NCBI GenBank assembly: GCA_934132775.1 | Contig: CAKPAA010000008.1 | Location: 1-64,000 of the forward strand | DNA: 64,000 nucleotides | Direction: 5' to 3' | From: an uncultured Clostridia bacterium | GTDB lineage: Bacteria; Bacillota; Clostridia; TANB77; UBA1234 | Shown here: one piece after another, positions 8,803 to 17,103 of the stretch | Layout: every line of letters begins with the position of its first letter | Numbering within the stretch: the first letter of the stretch is position 1 | Notes under the pieces: generated by a model | The model's database searches: none | Seen by the model: only the letters and a program-made list of their open reading frames with translations | What the model was told of the DNA's origin: nothing | Translations under genes and position numbers: made by a program

Positions 8803-9276
8803 CTATATAATTTCTAATTTAATTTTTTTGCTTTCTGGTAATATCTTCTTTACACGAACATTGACCTTTTCGCCATAAGAAACACCAGATTTATAGTTTG
8901 CCAAACCAACAATGTTTGGCTCAACTTCTATAAACACACTATTTTCGTGATGATTTTTCACTGTACCAGTAATAATATCTCCCTCTTTAAACTTTAATTT
9001 TTCATAACTAGAAAGTAAGTTAGCATCTTTATATGAAAGAGATAATTTACCTGTATTTCTATCATAACTTTTAACCATTACGTCTATATATTCTCCAATG
9101 TTAAATTGTTCCATTGGATAATTTCTTTTAATGTACGAAACGTCTTCTTTATGTATAAGACCAATTTGAGAATTAGGCAATTTTACAAAAATCCCATACA
9201 TTGTTATATTCTCAATTCGCCCTTTTAGGACTTCTCCTTTATGCAAATTTTCTATGTTCAAGCTATTTTTCTTCAT
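8803..9276 (-). CDS. Two-S1-domain RNA-binding protein
   Basis: This 157-residue protein is made of two S1 OB-fold repeats. The first is at about residues 11-75 (KGEVLKGRIENITMYGIFVKL ... GLIHKEDVS). The second, weaker one is at about residues 95-155 (EGDIITGTVKNHHENSVFIEV). S1 repeats bind single-stranded RNA; this architecture is seen in small general stress or ribosome-associated proteins, but the exact role is unknown. The GGAGG is unusually far upstream (about 17 bases), with no closer in-frame start, so translation may be inefficient. The gene starts after the rplQ terminator. Confidence 0.7.
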   Translation of the reverse strand: MKKNSLNIENLHKGEVLKGRIENITMYGIFVKLPNSQIGLIHKEDVSYIKRNYPMEQFNIGEYIDVMVKSYDRNTGKLSLSYKDANLLSSYEKLKFKEGDIITGTVKNHHENSVFIEVEPNIVGLANYKSGVSYGEKVNVRVKKILPESKKIKLEII

Positions 9277-9388
9277 ATTTAAAAATCTATGAACCTCCTT
9301 AAATAAAATGGTTCTTACTTAATCATACAAAAATATTATACATCAATAAGATAATATTATCAAGGTGGAAAAATAAGGAATTGCGCAT

Positions 9389-9425
9389 AAAATATAAGAC
9401 CCACACCAAACTATGATGTGAGTCT
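9389..9425 (-). terminator. Terminator of the alpha ribosomal operon
   Basis: AGACTCACATCA and TGGTGTGGGTCT pair on the minus strand (9397-9425), followed by TATATTTT. A second A-T stem (AAAAAAC/GTTTTTT) lies just upstream near 9439-9460. Confidence 0.75.
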
Positions 9426-9490
9426 CAATACTCAATAAAAAACCACGTTGTTTTTTATTTATAATTATATAATACTAACACTTATAATAA

Positions 9491-10015
9491 TTAAACTAAT
9501 TGTAAGATAACAGCCTCAGCAGCGTCTCCTCTTCTCTTTCCTAATTTAATTATTCTTGTATAACCACCCTTTTTGTCAGCATATTTATCAGCAATCTCAC
9601 CAAATAATTTACCTGGTAAATCAACATTGTTACCATTTTCATCTTTTACTTTGTTGATGTTTGCCATAATTTTTCTTCTAGCTGCAAGTCTTGATGGTTT
9701 GTCCATTTTAACTTCTTCTTTAACTTCTTCTCTTACAATTTTATCGAATTCTTTACCGTTTTTGCTCTTAGCTTTCTCAGTAACTTTCTTTCCGTCAGCA
9801 CCAATTTTAGCTCTTGAAACCATTTTTTCAACAGTTTCATAGTTATCTTTTTCTTTAATAGCAAGAGAAATTAGGCTATCAACTATACTCTTAACTTCTT
9901 TCGCCTTAGACTCAGTAGTTTCGATTTGTCCGTGCCAAATTACGCTAGTTGTTAAGTTTTTTAGCATAGCCACTCTATGATCAGCAGTTCTTCCTAACTT
10001 TCTATTTTCTGCCAC
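9491..10015 (-). CDS. rplQ: 50S ribosomal protein L17 with long internal insertion
   Basis: L17 lies at the peptide exit side of the 50S subunit. The N terminus (MAENRKLGRTADHRVAMLKNL) and C terminus (KGGYTRIIKLGKRRGDAAEAVILQLV) are typical. The protein has 174 residues against roughly 115-130 usually, because of a charged insertion at about residues 62-125 rich in Lys/Glu (EFDKIVREEVKEEVKMDKPS). The insertion keeps the frame and composition of the gene, so it looks real. It is the last gene of the alpha operon. Confidence 0.95.
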   Translation of the reverse strand: MAENRKLGRTADHRVAMLKNLTTSVIWHGQIETTESKAKEVKSIVDSLISLAIKEKDNYETVEKMVSRAKIGADGKKVTEKAKSKNGKEFDKIVREEVKEEVKMDKPSRLAARRKIMANINKVKDENGNNVDLPGKLFGEIADKYADKKGGYTRIIKLGKRRGDAAEAVILQLV

Positions 10016-10041
10016 TTTATTTCACCCTTCCTTAATTAGTT

Positions 10042-10989
10042 CTATTCTTCATTAGGCATAAAATCTAATCCCAAAGAATGAAGTTTATTTGTTACTTCTT
10101 CTAATGATTTTCTACCTAAATTTCTAACTTTCATCATTTCATCTTCGGTCTTATTAGTTAAATCTTCAACGTTAATAATTCCAGCTCTCTTTAAACAATT
10201 ATATGACCTTACAGATAAATCAAGCTCTTCAATAGTTGTTTCAAGAACTTTCTCTTTCTTAGATTCTTCTTTTTCAACCATTATTTCAGTATTCTTAGTA
10301 GCTTCTGATAAATCTATGAATAATGCTAAATGTTCATTCATAACTTTTGCTGCTAAGCTTAATGCTTCGTCTGGAAGCAAACTTCCATCTGTCCAAAGCT
10401 CAATTGTTAATTTATCATAATCTGTAATTTGGCCAACTCTTGTATTCTCAACATAGAAATTTACTTTTTTAACTGGAGTATAAATAGAATCAATAGCAAT
10501 AACACCTATTGGTTGGTCAGGGTTCTTGTTTTTAACTGATGGATTATATCCTCTACCACGGTTAGCAGTAAGTTCCATATGTAATTTTCCGCCTTCAGAG
10601 ATTGTTGCAATGTGTAAGTCTGGATTTAGTACTTCAACATTAGCATCGCCTTTGATATCCGCAGCAGTAACCTCTCCCTCACCATCAACATCAATTCTTA
10701 ATTTCTTTTCTTCGTTATCAAATATCTTTAGTCTAACATTCTTTAAATTAAGTATTATCTCTACAACATCTTCAACTATTCCAGGAATTGTTGAAAATTC
10801 GTGTTGTATACCATCTATCTTAATACTAGTTATTGCAGCACCAGGCAATGATGATAACAAAATTCTGCGAAGAGAATTACCAAGTGTAATTCCATATCCT
10901 CTTTCCAAAGGTTCACACACGAATTTTGCGTACATATTATCATTGTCCAATTTTAAACATTCGATTCTTGGCTTTTCGAATTCTATCAT
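10042..10989 (-). CDS. rpoA: RNA polymerase alpha subunit
   Basis: The alpha dimer nucleates RNA polymerase assembly, and its C-terminal domain binds UP elements and activators. At 315 residues it is full length. The N-terminal domain covers about 1-228, with GYGITLGNSLRRILLSSLPGAA. The helix-hairpin-helix C-terminal domain covers about 245-312, with LDLSVRSYNCLKRAGI and RNLGRKSLEEV. It sits between rpsD and rplQ, the conserved order. Confidence 0.97.
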   Translation of the reverse strand: MIEFEKPRIECLKLDNDNMYAKFVCEPLERGYGITLGNSLRRILLSSLPGAAITSIKIDGIQHEFSTIPGIVEDVVEIILNLKNVRLKIFDNEEKKLRIDVDGEGEVTAADIKGDANVEVLNPDLHIATISEGGKLHMELTANRGRGYNPSVKNKNPDQPIGVIAIDSIYTPVKKVNFYVENTRVGQITDYDKLTIELWTDGSLLPDEALSLAAKVMNEHLALFIDLSEATKNTEIMVEKEESKKEKVLETTIEELDLSVRSYNCLKRAGIINVEDLTNKTEDEMMKVRNLGRKSLEEVTNKLHSLGLDFMPNEE

Positions 10990-11028
10990 TCTTTACCCTC
11001 CTAAATATATATTATTTTTTAATTATTT

Positions 11029-11658
11029 CTATTTAGAATACAATTCAACAATCAAATGCTCTTGAACTGGTAAGTCTATTTCTTCTCTTGTTGGAAGAGC
11101 TACTATCTTTCCTGTTTTATCAGCTAAATTTGATTCTAACCAAGTTGGAACTGGTCTACCATTTTCATTAGCTTCAATAATTTGTTTGAATATTTCACTA
11201 TTTGCACTTGATTCTCTAACTTTTACTACATCTCCAACTTTTGTTAAGTATGATGGAATATTTACTTTTACTCCATTTACTTCAAAATGACCGTGTCTAA
11301 CTAGTTGTCTAGCTTGTGCTCTTGATGTTGCTAAACCTAATCTGTAAATTACGTTGTCTAGTCTGCTTTCAAGAATTTGAAGTAATCTAGTACCTGTAAT
11401 TTCTTTAGATCTTGCAGCCTCCTCAAAATACTTTCTAAATTGTGATTCTAAAACACCATAAAATGATTTAGCTTTTTGTTTTTCTCTTAATTGCACACCA
11501 TATTCTGATTGTTTCTTTCTCTTTTGACCATGTTGGCCTGGCGCATATGCTCTTCTTGTTAAAGCACACTTGTCAGTATAACATCTTGAGCCTTTAAGAA
11601 ACAATTTTTCGCCTTCTCTACGGCAAATACGGCATGACTCTCCTATATATCTTGCCAT
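11029..11658 (-). CDS. rpsD: 30S ribosomal protein S4, zinc form
   Basis: S4 is a primary 16S rRNA binder that starts 30S assembly. The protein has 209 residues. Four N-terminal cysteines (SCRICRREG ... RCYTDKC) make the zinc-binding form. The S4 RNA-binding domain is at about residues 97-160 (LQILESRLDNVIYRLGLATS). In this genome rpsD lies inside the alpha operon, upstream of rpoA. Confidence 0.97.
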   Translation of the reverse strand: MARYIGESCRICRREGEKLFLKGSRCYTDKCALTRRAYAPGQHGQKRKKQSEYGVQLREKQKAKSFYGVLESQFRKYFEEAARSKEITGTRLLQILESRLDNVIYRLGLATSRAQARQLVRHGHFEVNGVKVNIPSYLTKVGDVVKVRESSANSEIFKQIIEANENGRPVPTWLESNLADKTGKIVALPTREEIDLPVQEHLIVELYSK

Positions 11659-11699
11659 TTATTTATTCATCCTTTCTAAAAATAATATCTCAAAACCGA

Positions 11700-12104
11700 C
11701 TATACTCTTCTTCTCTTTGGTGGTCTACAACCATTGTGAGGAATTGGAGTTACGTCTTTAATCATACTGATTTCAAGTCCTGCTGTTTGAAGAGCACGAA
11801 TTGCTGCTTCTCTACCAGCACCAGGACCTTTTACAAATACTTCTACTGTTTTTAATCCGTGTTCCATAGCTGCTTTTGCTGCTGTTTCAGCAGTTAATTG
11901 AGATGCGTATGGAGTACTCTTTCTTGAACCTTTGAATCCCATTTCACCAGAACTTGCCCAAGAAATTACATTTCCTTGTACATCTGTAATTGTAACTATT
12001 GTGTTATTGAAACTAGAGTGAATATGAGCTTGACCTTTTTCAATATTTTTACGCTCTTTTCTTCTTCTAGTTGTTGTTGCTTTTTTAGCTTGTACCTTAG
12101 CCAC
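11700..12104 (-). CDS. rpsK: 30S ribosomal protein S11
   Basis: S11 is in the 30S platform near the E-site codon. The 134-residue protein has a lysine/arginine-rich N terminus, then GQAHIHSSFNNTIVTITD, and ends with the typical PHNGCRPPKRRRV. It has a strong GGAGGGTG site and lies 15 bases after rpsM. Confidence 0.97.
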   Translation of the reverse strand: MAKVQAKKATTTRRRKERKNIEKGQAHIHSSFNNTIVTITDVQGNVISWASSGEMGFKGSRKSTPYASQLTAETAAKAAMEHGLKTVEVFVKGPGAGREAAIRALQTAGLEISMIKDVTPIPHNGCRPPKRRRV

Positions 12105-12119
12105 TATATTTCACCCTCC

Positions 12120-12488
12120 TTATTTCTTCTTATTAGCTACTAATTTTCTTGGACCTTTTCTTGTTCTAGCATTAGTTTTTGTTCTTTGTCCTCTAACTGG
12201 TAAATTCTTTGAATGTCTAACACCTCTGTAACATCTGATTTCCATCAATCTTTTGATGTTTAAAGCAGTGTCTCTTCTCAAATCACCTTCTACTTTGTAG
12301 CCTTTATCAATGATTTCTCTTATTTTAATAACTTCATCCTCAGTTAAATCCTTAACTCTTGTGTCTGGATTTATTCCAGCTTCTTTTAAAATTTCGTTAG
12401 ATTTTGTTCTTCCTATACCATAGATATATGTTAAGCCAATTTCAACTCTCTTCTCTCTTGGTAAGTCAACTCCTGCAATACGAGCCAT
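12120..12488 (-). CDS. rpsM: 30S ribosomal protein S13
   Basis: S13 contacts the 50S subunit through intersubunit bridges in the 30S head. This is a 122-residue protein starting MARIAGVDLPREKRVEIGLTYI and ending in a basic tail (GQRTKTNARTRKGPRK). The helix-two-turn-helix region (IYGIGRTKSNEILKEAGI) is intact. Confidence 0.97.
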   Translation of the reverse strand: MARIAGVDLPREKRVEIGLTYIYGIGRTKSNEILKEAGINPDTRVKDLTEDEVIKIREIIDKGYKVEGDLRRDTALNIKRLMEIRCYRGVRHSKNLPVRGQRTKTNARTRKGPRKLVANKKK

Positions 12489-12640
12489 TTAAAAAATACA
12501 CCTCCATAAAATCTTTTACATATAATTTTTTGCTATAACCTTTTGCTTAGTGACGTAAGCAGATGATTTATCTAAATACCAAAAAGAATCCTTATAGGAC
12601 AGCCGCACCTTTTTAGCATTTATAAACTTTTTAATATCAT
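12489..12640 (-). other. Gap between rpmJ and rpsM with possible small hairpins
   Basis: This 152-base spacer is longer than its neighbours. It can form TCCTATAAGGA and TGCTTACGTCACTAAGCA hairpins ahead of rpsM. No coding sequence or recognised leader is visible. Confidence 0.3.
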
Positions 12641-12754
12641 TTAGCCTTGACGTTGTTTATGCTTTGGGTTTTCGCATATTACTCTAACAACGCCCTTTCT
12701 CTTGATGATTTTGCACTTATCGCAAATCTTTTTTGCTGATGGTCTTACTTTCAT
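12641..12754 (-). CDS. rpmJ: 50S ribosomal protein L36, zinc form
   Basis: This 37-codon gene reads MKVRPSAKKICDKCKIIKRK and ends HKQRQG. The three Cys and one His (CDKC, CENPKH) are the zinc ligands of the classical L36, which binds 23S rRNA near helix 97 as a late assembly protein. GGAGGG precedes the ATG. Its place between infA and rpsM is standard. Confidence 0.97.
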   Translation of the reverse strand: MKVRPSAKKICDKCKIIKRKGVVRVICENPKHKQRQG

Positions 12755-12831
12755 TTTCTTCCCTCCTAACATAAGCCAGTATTATATATTATATAATTAT
12801 CTTCCCTTTTACAGGAAGTGCCGCGCAAAAC

Positions 12832-13050
12832 TTATTTTGCTCTCCAAGTAATTCTTCCACGATTCAAATCGTAAGGCGAAAGTTCAAGTTTAACTTTATC
12901 ACCAGGAAGTATCCTTATAAAGTTCATTCTTAGTTTGCCAGAAATATGAGCGTGTAGCCTGTGACCATTTTCTAGTTCAACTATAAATTCAGTGTTTGGT
13001 AATGCCTCAACAACAGTACCCTCAACTTCTATGATATCTTCTTTCGACAT
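12832..13050 (-). CDS. infA: Translation initiation factor IF-1
   Basis: IF-1 blocks the A site during initiation. It is 72 residues, a single OB fold: MSKEDIIEVEGTVVEALPNT through SPYDLNRGRITWRAK. AGGAGGATA precedes the ATG, 9 bases after the KOW-gene stop. Confidence 0.97.
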   Translation of the reverse strand: MSKEDIIEVEGTVVEALPNTEFIVELENGHRLHAHISGKLRMNFIRILPGDKVKLELSPYDLNRGRITWRAK

Positions 13051-13059
13051 ATTATCCTC

Positions 13060-13339
13060 CTACTTCTTTTTAAGAATTTCTCTTAGAGCTCTTCTAATAT
13101 CTTGATTTGAAATTTTGTTTTTGTTCTTGATTTTTTCAGCTATAACATCTGAAAAAAAATCTGTAATATCAATGTGTTTTATTTTCTTTTTCTTAGGATT
13201 TTCAATTCTCCTAGTACTTCCATCACACAAATACACATATTCATCATTCGCATCAATTACAATTAAATACACGCCTTTGTCTCGCCCTGCTGTTGAATTT
13301 ACAATGCTTCCAACTTGTATTCCGCAATTTCTTTATCAA
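13060..13339 (-). CDS. KOW-domain RNA-binding protein, start reached by +1 frameshift at CGG
   Basis: Small KOW proteins of this kind sit between map and infA in many Clostridia and are probably ribosome-associated. The conserved body starts at IQVGSIVNSTAGRDKG (an L14e/KOW-type turn) and ends RRALREILKKK. In that frame there is no ATG, GTG or TTG between the stop at 13333-13335 and the GTG at 13272, which lies inside the KOW domain. One frame over, TTG at 13339 or 13327 leads to CGG at 13322-13324; skipping one base there enters the KOW frame and gives MIKKLGIQVGSIVN. This is the same arrangement as pth, thyX and kwaB. The exact start remains uncertain; no canonical spacing favours either TTG. 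Confidence 0.7.
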
Positions 13340-13348
13340 CCTTTCTTT

Positions 13349-13378
13349 GTTAGGGCTCGCAAAGAGCCACTTTCTAAC
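13349..13378. promoter_or_regulatory. Hairpin between map and the KOW gene
   Basis: GGCTC and GAGCC (13354-13358, 13364-13368) form a tight stem with a five-base loop, enclosed by GTTAG/CTAAC at 13349-13353 and 13374-13378. There is no T tract on the minus strand, so it is more likely an mRNA leader or processing structure than a terminator. Confidence 0.5.
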
Positions 13379-13421
13379 TCAATAAGTATACAACGAAATT
13401 GGCTATATGTCAACATTTTTT

Positions 13422-14183
13422 CTACAAAACTGTCAATATTTCTGGGCCATTTTTAGTAATAACGATTGTGTTCTCATAATGTGCTGATAATTTTCCATCT
13501 GCTGTTAAAACTGTCCATCCGTCAGGCTCTGTTATGATATCATATGTTCCTTCATTTATCATTGGCTCAACAGCAATAACCATACCCGCTTCGAGCCTTG
13601 GCCCTCTGCCACTCTTTCCATAATTAGGAACACCTGGATCTTCGTGCATATCTCTGCCAATTCCGTGTCCTTGATATTCTCTAACAACAGAAAATCCATT
13701 AGCTTCAACGTATTCTTGAATTGCGTGTGAAATATCTGAAATCCTGTTACCTGGTTTTGCATATTTTATGCCCTCATAAAAGCTCTTTTCAGCAACTTCA
13801 ACCAATTTATGAGCTACATCTGAACCTTTTCCAACAACGTAACATCTTGTTGCATCTCCAAAATATCCATCTTTGTCAGCAACCAAATCTACACAAACTA
13901 AATCGCCTTCTTTAATTACTCTATTTCCTGGTATTCCGTGAATTACTTCATCATTGACTGATATACAACTTGCTGCTGGAAATGGATTCTTGTATCCCTT
14001 TGGATATCCCTTGCAAGATGGATTTGCGCCGTTTTCTCTAAAAACTCTTTCTGTAATGTCATCTATGTCTTTTGTTGTCATTCCAGCTCTCAAATTTTTT
14101 CCAATTTCTTGATGGGCCTTAGCAACAATTCTTGAAGCTTCTCTTATTTTAGCTATTTCCTTTTCAGAATAAATATTTATCAT
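13422..14183 (-). CDS. map: Methionine aminopeptidase, type I
   Basis: This metalloenzyme removes the initiator Met from nascent proteins. The 253-residue protein keeps the five metal ligands: Asp in CVDLVADKDG and GDATRCYV, His in QGHGIGRDMHEDP, Glu in VIAVEPM, and Glu in HYENTIVIT. The second metal-site His (EVIHGIPG) is also present. It is separated from adk by the inserted thyX but otherwise follows the secY-adk-map-infA order. Confidence 0.96.
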   Translation of the reverse strand: MINIYSEKEIAKIREASRIVAKAHQEIGKNLRAGMTTKDIDDITERVFRENGANPSCKGYPKGYKNPFPAASCISVNDEVIHGIPGNRVIKEGDLVCVDLVADKDGYFGDATRCYVVGKGSDVAHKLVEVAEKSFYEGIKYAKPGNRISDISHAIQEYVEANGFSVVREYQGHGIGRDMHEDPGVPNYGKSGRGPRLEAGMVIAVEPMINEGTYDIITEPDGWTVLTADGKLSAHYENTIVITKNGPEILTVL

Positions 14184-14361
14184 TTCTGTCCTTCTTTCTA
14201 TATTAAAATATGAAGTCTAAAAAACTCCTTTTTATTACAAATTCGGTAATTATTATACTCCCTTATAATCAAAAAAGCAATAAGTCAAGGCCACTTATTA
14301 TGTAAAAATGTTGCCTCCAAACAATATAATAGTATTATTAGAAATATAATTTATTTTTGCA

Positions 14362-14396
14362 TAAAAATGTCGCTAATTTTAAAAACTAGCGACATT
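14362..14396 (-). terminator. Terminator of thyX
   Basis: AATGTCGCTA (14366-14375) and TAGCGACATT (14387-14396) pair with an 11-base loop. On the minus strand the stem is followed by TTTATG. It isolates thyX from map. Confidence 0.8.
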
Positions 14397-14405
14397 CTAT
14401 AATCA

Positions 14406-15558
14406 TTAAATAATTCTATTCAATGCATTCTTTCCACCAAACATACACGGAGATGCACATTTCCAATCAGGGAACGTACAACGTGCTCCATTAGAATATG
14501 GAAGCAAATAATTATAAAGTTCTTGCTTTCCTTCCACAGCATTCAAATACTTTTGGAGCGTTTTGTTTGTTTGCTCCATAATTTCCAGCTGAGCACAACC
14601 GGCAAAGACGTTCGGTACATTTAAGAACAAAATTTTCAATTGTTCCTCTTTCATTGACTTTAACAAGCATTCCTTGTGGAAACAAATCTTCAATAGAATA
14701 CATATCATAAAGCCATTCTTTTTCAAACTCCGTAGCCTTAATAATTGGCGGAACATAAAATTCATTTTCTTTAAGGAACGACATTTCATAGTTCAAAGTT
14801 CTATGCCTTTGTGCCTGTGCCAATTCAGCAAAACTTGCCAAATAAGTTGTGGAATAGTTTTCTCCAAACTCTTCATATCTCGTCCTTCTATCCGAAAACA
14901 AAGAAAACTTACGTTTCTTAATTCTAGGATTTAAACCATCTACCTCAATATGATATGCACCAATACATTCCAAAAAATCTTTAAAAACACCTTTAAGTTT
15001 CATAGAAAATTCATCAGTTGCATCACTTTGAATATAGTCTCTAGCCCAACTTATTATGTAGTTGAGTTGCTCAAAACTTACAGTGTATTCCATTATCGTC
15101 GACGGAGTAAAGATACTAATCAAGTACCTAGCGTTTTCAAGAGCAAGCTTCTCTGCATACTTCTCCTTAATACCAGGATATTCTTTAATAATAAGCTTTT
15201 TATATATCTCAATCCACTTCTCATATAATTCCTTTTCGCGTTCAGACGGAACCATATGAGTATATCTAGCCGATTTTTCAGAGGTATTATACACTTTTTC
15301 ATTATTGAGAACCATAGCTAAAATCTTCGGAATTCCTTCAAGAAGTAAGTTATAATGAGTATGACCGAAAACACTGTGATGACCAAGAGTTATATTATTT
15401 TTAGCTCTTTTTAACGTTTTTTCAGCAGGCTCATTAAATAGCGTTTCAGATGTATCTGGCAAATAGCAAATACCCGCCGACTTACCAGAAAAATCGATAG
15501 CCTCATCAGCCGTCATACAATAACCAGGTTTCGTTGAAGCAAGAATTTTGATTTCCAT
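14406..15558 (-). CDS. thyX: Flavin-dependent thymidylate synthase, interrupted by +1 frameshift at CGG
   Basis: ThyX makes dTMP from dUMP using FAD and methylene-tetrahydrofolate. The first frame (from 15558) holds most of the protein, including the RHRTLNYEMS flavin/dUMP motif (AQAQRHR). After CTERLC it hits CGG (14599-14601) and degenerates into an unrelated tail. The +1 frame continues at exactly this point as GCAQLEIMEQTNKTL and ends CMFGGKNALNRII at 14406, matching the C-terminal CxxAQxEI segment of this family. Total length is about 383 residues. Without the shift the protein would lose the last 64 residues or so. The gene is wedged between adk and map and has its own terminator and a palindrome upstream. 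Confidence 0.9.
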
Positions 15559-15589
15559 AAAAAATCTCCTTTCAAGTCACTAAAATTAC

Positions 15590-15605
15590 AAATGTAATTA
15601 CATTT
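15590..15605. promoter_or_regulatory. Palindrome upstream of thyX
   Basis: AAATGTAATTACATTT is a perfect 16-bp palindrome 32 bases ahead of the thyX start codon. The position suits an operator. The rest of 15606-15824 is AT-rich, with no gene visible. Confidence 0.5.
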
Positions 15606-15824
15606 TTGTTTCTAACCATTTGACTTTCCAATGAATTATACCAATTTATTATAAAAAAAATCAATTATGAATATACATTGAAAAGAAAAATCAAAAATTT
15701 TTAGTCTTTAACTAATTGCAAATTTTCAGCTAAAAAATTTTTAACACAAATTAAAGTTTTTATATAATAGGAATGAAAAAACATATAAAATGTTGTAAAG
15801 AAATCTAATTACTTCCCTAATATA

Positions 15825-15872
15825 TAAAAAACTATCACAATAAGCAATTTATATTTACTTAAAATGATAGTT
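15825..15872 (-). terminator. Terminator after adk
   Basis: AACTATCA (15830-15837) pairs with TGATAGTT (15865-15872). On the minus strand it is followed by a T tract. It ends the adk transcript before thyX, so map and the alpha operon need another promoter or read-through. Confidence 0.75.
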
Positions 15873-15880
15873 CTTCGTAA

Positions 15881-16537
15881 TTATTTTTCAAGTTCAGCTT
15901 TTACAAGAGCAATTGTGTCTGCTAACTCTTCTTGACCAACTACTGTGGCAACTAAACCTTTTTTGGTATAATACTCTATCAAAGGTTCTGTTTGTGAATG
16001 ATAAACTGCAAGTCTATTACTTACTGTTGCTTCATTATCATCATCCCTTTGGAATAACTTACTTCCACATTTATCACAAACCCCATCAACTTTTGGAGGA
16101 TTATCTCTTAAATTATATATTTCTTTACACTCTGGATTTTCACAAGTTCTTCTATTTATTGTTCTAGCCATTATTTCTTCATCAGGAACGTGTAAATTTA
16201 TTACCTTGTCTAATTTAATTCCATTCTCATCTAAGTATTCATCTAGGACTTCTGCTTGGTGTAAAGTTCTTGGAAATCCATCAAGCAAAAATCCATTTTC
16301 TTTACAGTCAGCTTCTTCAAGCCTAGATTTTAGTAAGTCTACAACTAATTCATCTGGCACTAATTTTCCTTCATCCATATACTTCTTTGCTTGCATTCCT
16401 AATTCAGTTCCCTCAGCAATGTTTTTTCTAAAAATATCGCCTGTTGAAATGTGTGGCACATTGTAATCCTTTGTAATCCACTTGCATTGTGAACCCTTTC
16501 CACTTCCAGGTGCTCCTAGTATTATAAATCTTTTCAT
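15881..16537 (-). CDS. adk: Adenylate kinase, zinc-lid form
   Basis: Adk interconverts ATP, ADP and AMP. The 218-residue protein has the P-loop GAPGSGKGSQC at residues 7-17 and FLLDGFPRT. The long LID domain carries four Cys (CENPECKEIYN ... CDKCGSKLF) that bind structural zinc, typical of Gram-positives. It normally follows secY directly; here one small membrane-protein gene lies between. Confidence 0.97.
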   Translation of the reverse strand: MKRFIILGAPGSGKGSQCKWITKDYNVPHISTGDIFRKNIAEGTELGMQAKKYMDEGKLVPDELVVDLLKSRLEEADCKENGFLLDGFPRTLHQAEVLDEYLDENGIKLDKVINLHVPDEEIMARTINRRTCENPECKEIYNLRDNPPKVDGVCDKCGSKLFQRDDDNEATVSNRLAVYHSQTEPLIEYYTKKGLVATVVGQEELADTIALVKAELEK

Positions 16538-16574
16538 AATCTACCTCCATTTTTATTTATACTAATTTTAAAAT

Positions 16575-16976
16575 TTAGTCTCCACTTATAACCTTCTTGT
16601 CAACAGCTGAAAGCGAAGCGTCTCCGCTAAGCTCTGACTCCGCTACCATATTATTTTCTGGCATTTCTTCAACTGGCTTTACTTCTTGATGTCCATCTTT
16701 TTTATTATCTTCAATTATAGGTTTATTATCATCAATTTGTGGTTTATCAGTGTTTTCTCCGCTTTCTACATTATTTTTAGAGTCATCACCGCTAAAAATA
16801 TTTTTATTTTCAACTTCTTTATCTCCACTATTTTCAATGTCTCCTGATACTACTATAATGTCTTCGGTGCTACCATTATTTGAATAATCATTATTCTTAC
16901 TTGTTAAAAACATATATACAAATACCAATGTAGCAACTATTATTACACACATTAAAAATCTAAGAAATTCTTTCAT
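16575..16976 (-). CDS. Small membrane-anchored acidic protein of unknown function
   Basis: The protein has 133 residues: an N-terminal membrane helix (FLRFLMCVIIVATLVFVYMF), then a low-complexity polar tail with repeated SGD motifs (VVSGDIENSGD, IFSGDD, LSGDAS, VISGD at the end). I do not recognise the family. The tail is probably extracellular. The start at 16976 is set by GGAGGAGG upstream. It lies between the secY terminator and adk, an unusual place for a non-ribosomal gene, and could be co-transcribed with adk. Confidence 0.6.
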   Translation of the reverse strand: MKEFLRFLMCVIIVATLVFVYMFLTSKNNDYSNNGSTEDIIVVSGDIENSGDKEVENKNIFSGDDSKNNVESGENTDKPQIDDNKPIIEDNKKDGHQEVKPVEEMPENNMVAESELSGDASLSAVDKKVISGD

Positions 16977-17068
16977 AATTGCCTCCTCCTTTTCTACATC
17001 ACTCGACATTAGTATACTATATCTTTTTTTCTTTATCAACAACATAAATATTAAAATTTTTAGTTAAC

Positions 17069-17099
17069 AAAAAAGCACTGCTCGAAAGCAATGCTTTTT
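17069..17099 (-). terminator. Terminator after secY
   Basis: AAAAAGCATTGCT and AGCAGTGCTTTTTT pair around TTCG on the minus strand, with a T tract at the end. It separates the spc operon from the membrane-protein/adk transcript. Confidence 0.85.
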
Positions 17100-17103
17100 A
17101 TTC

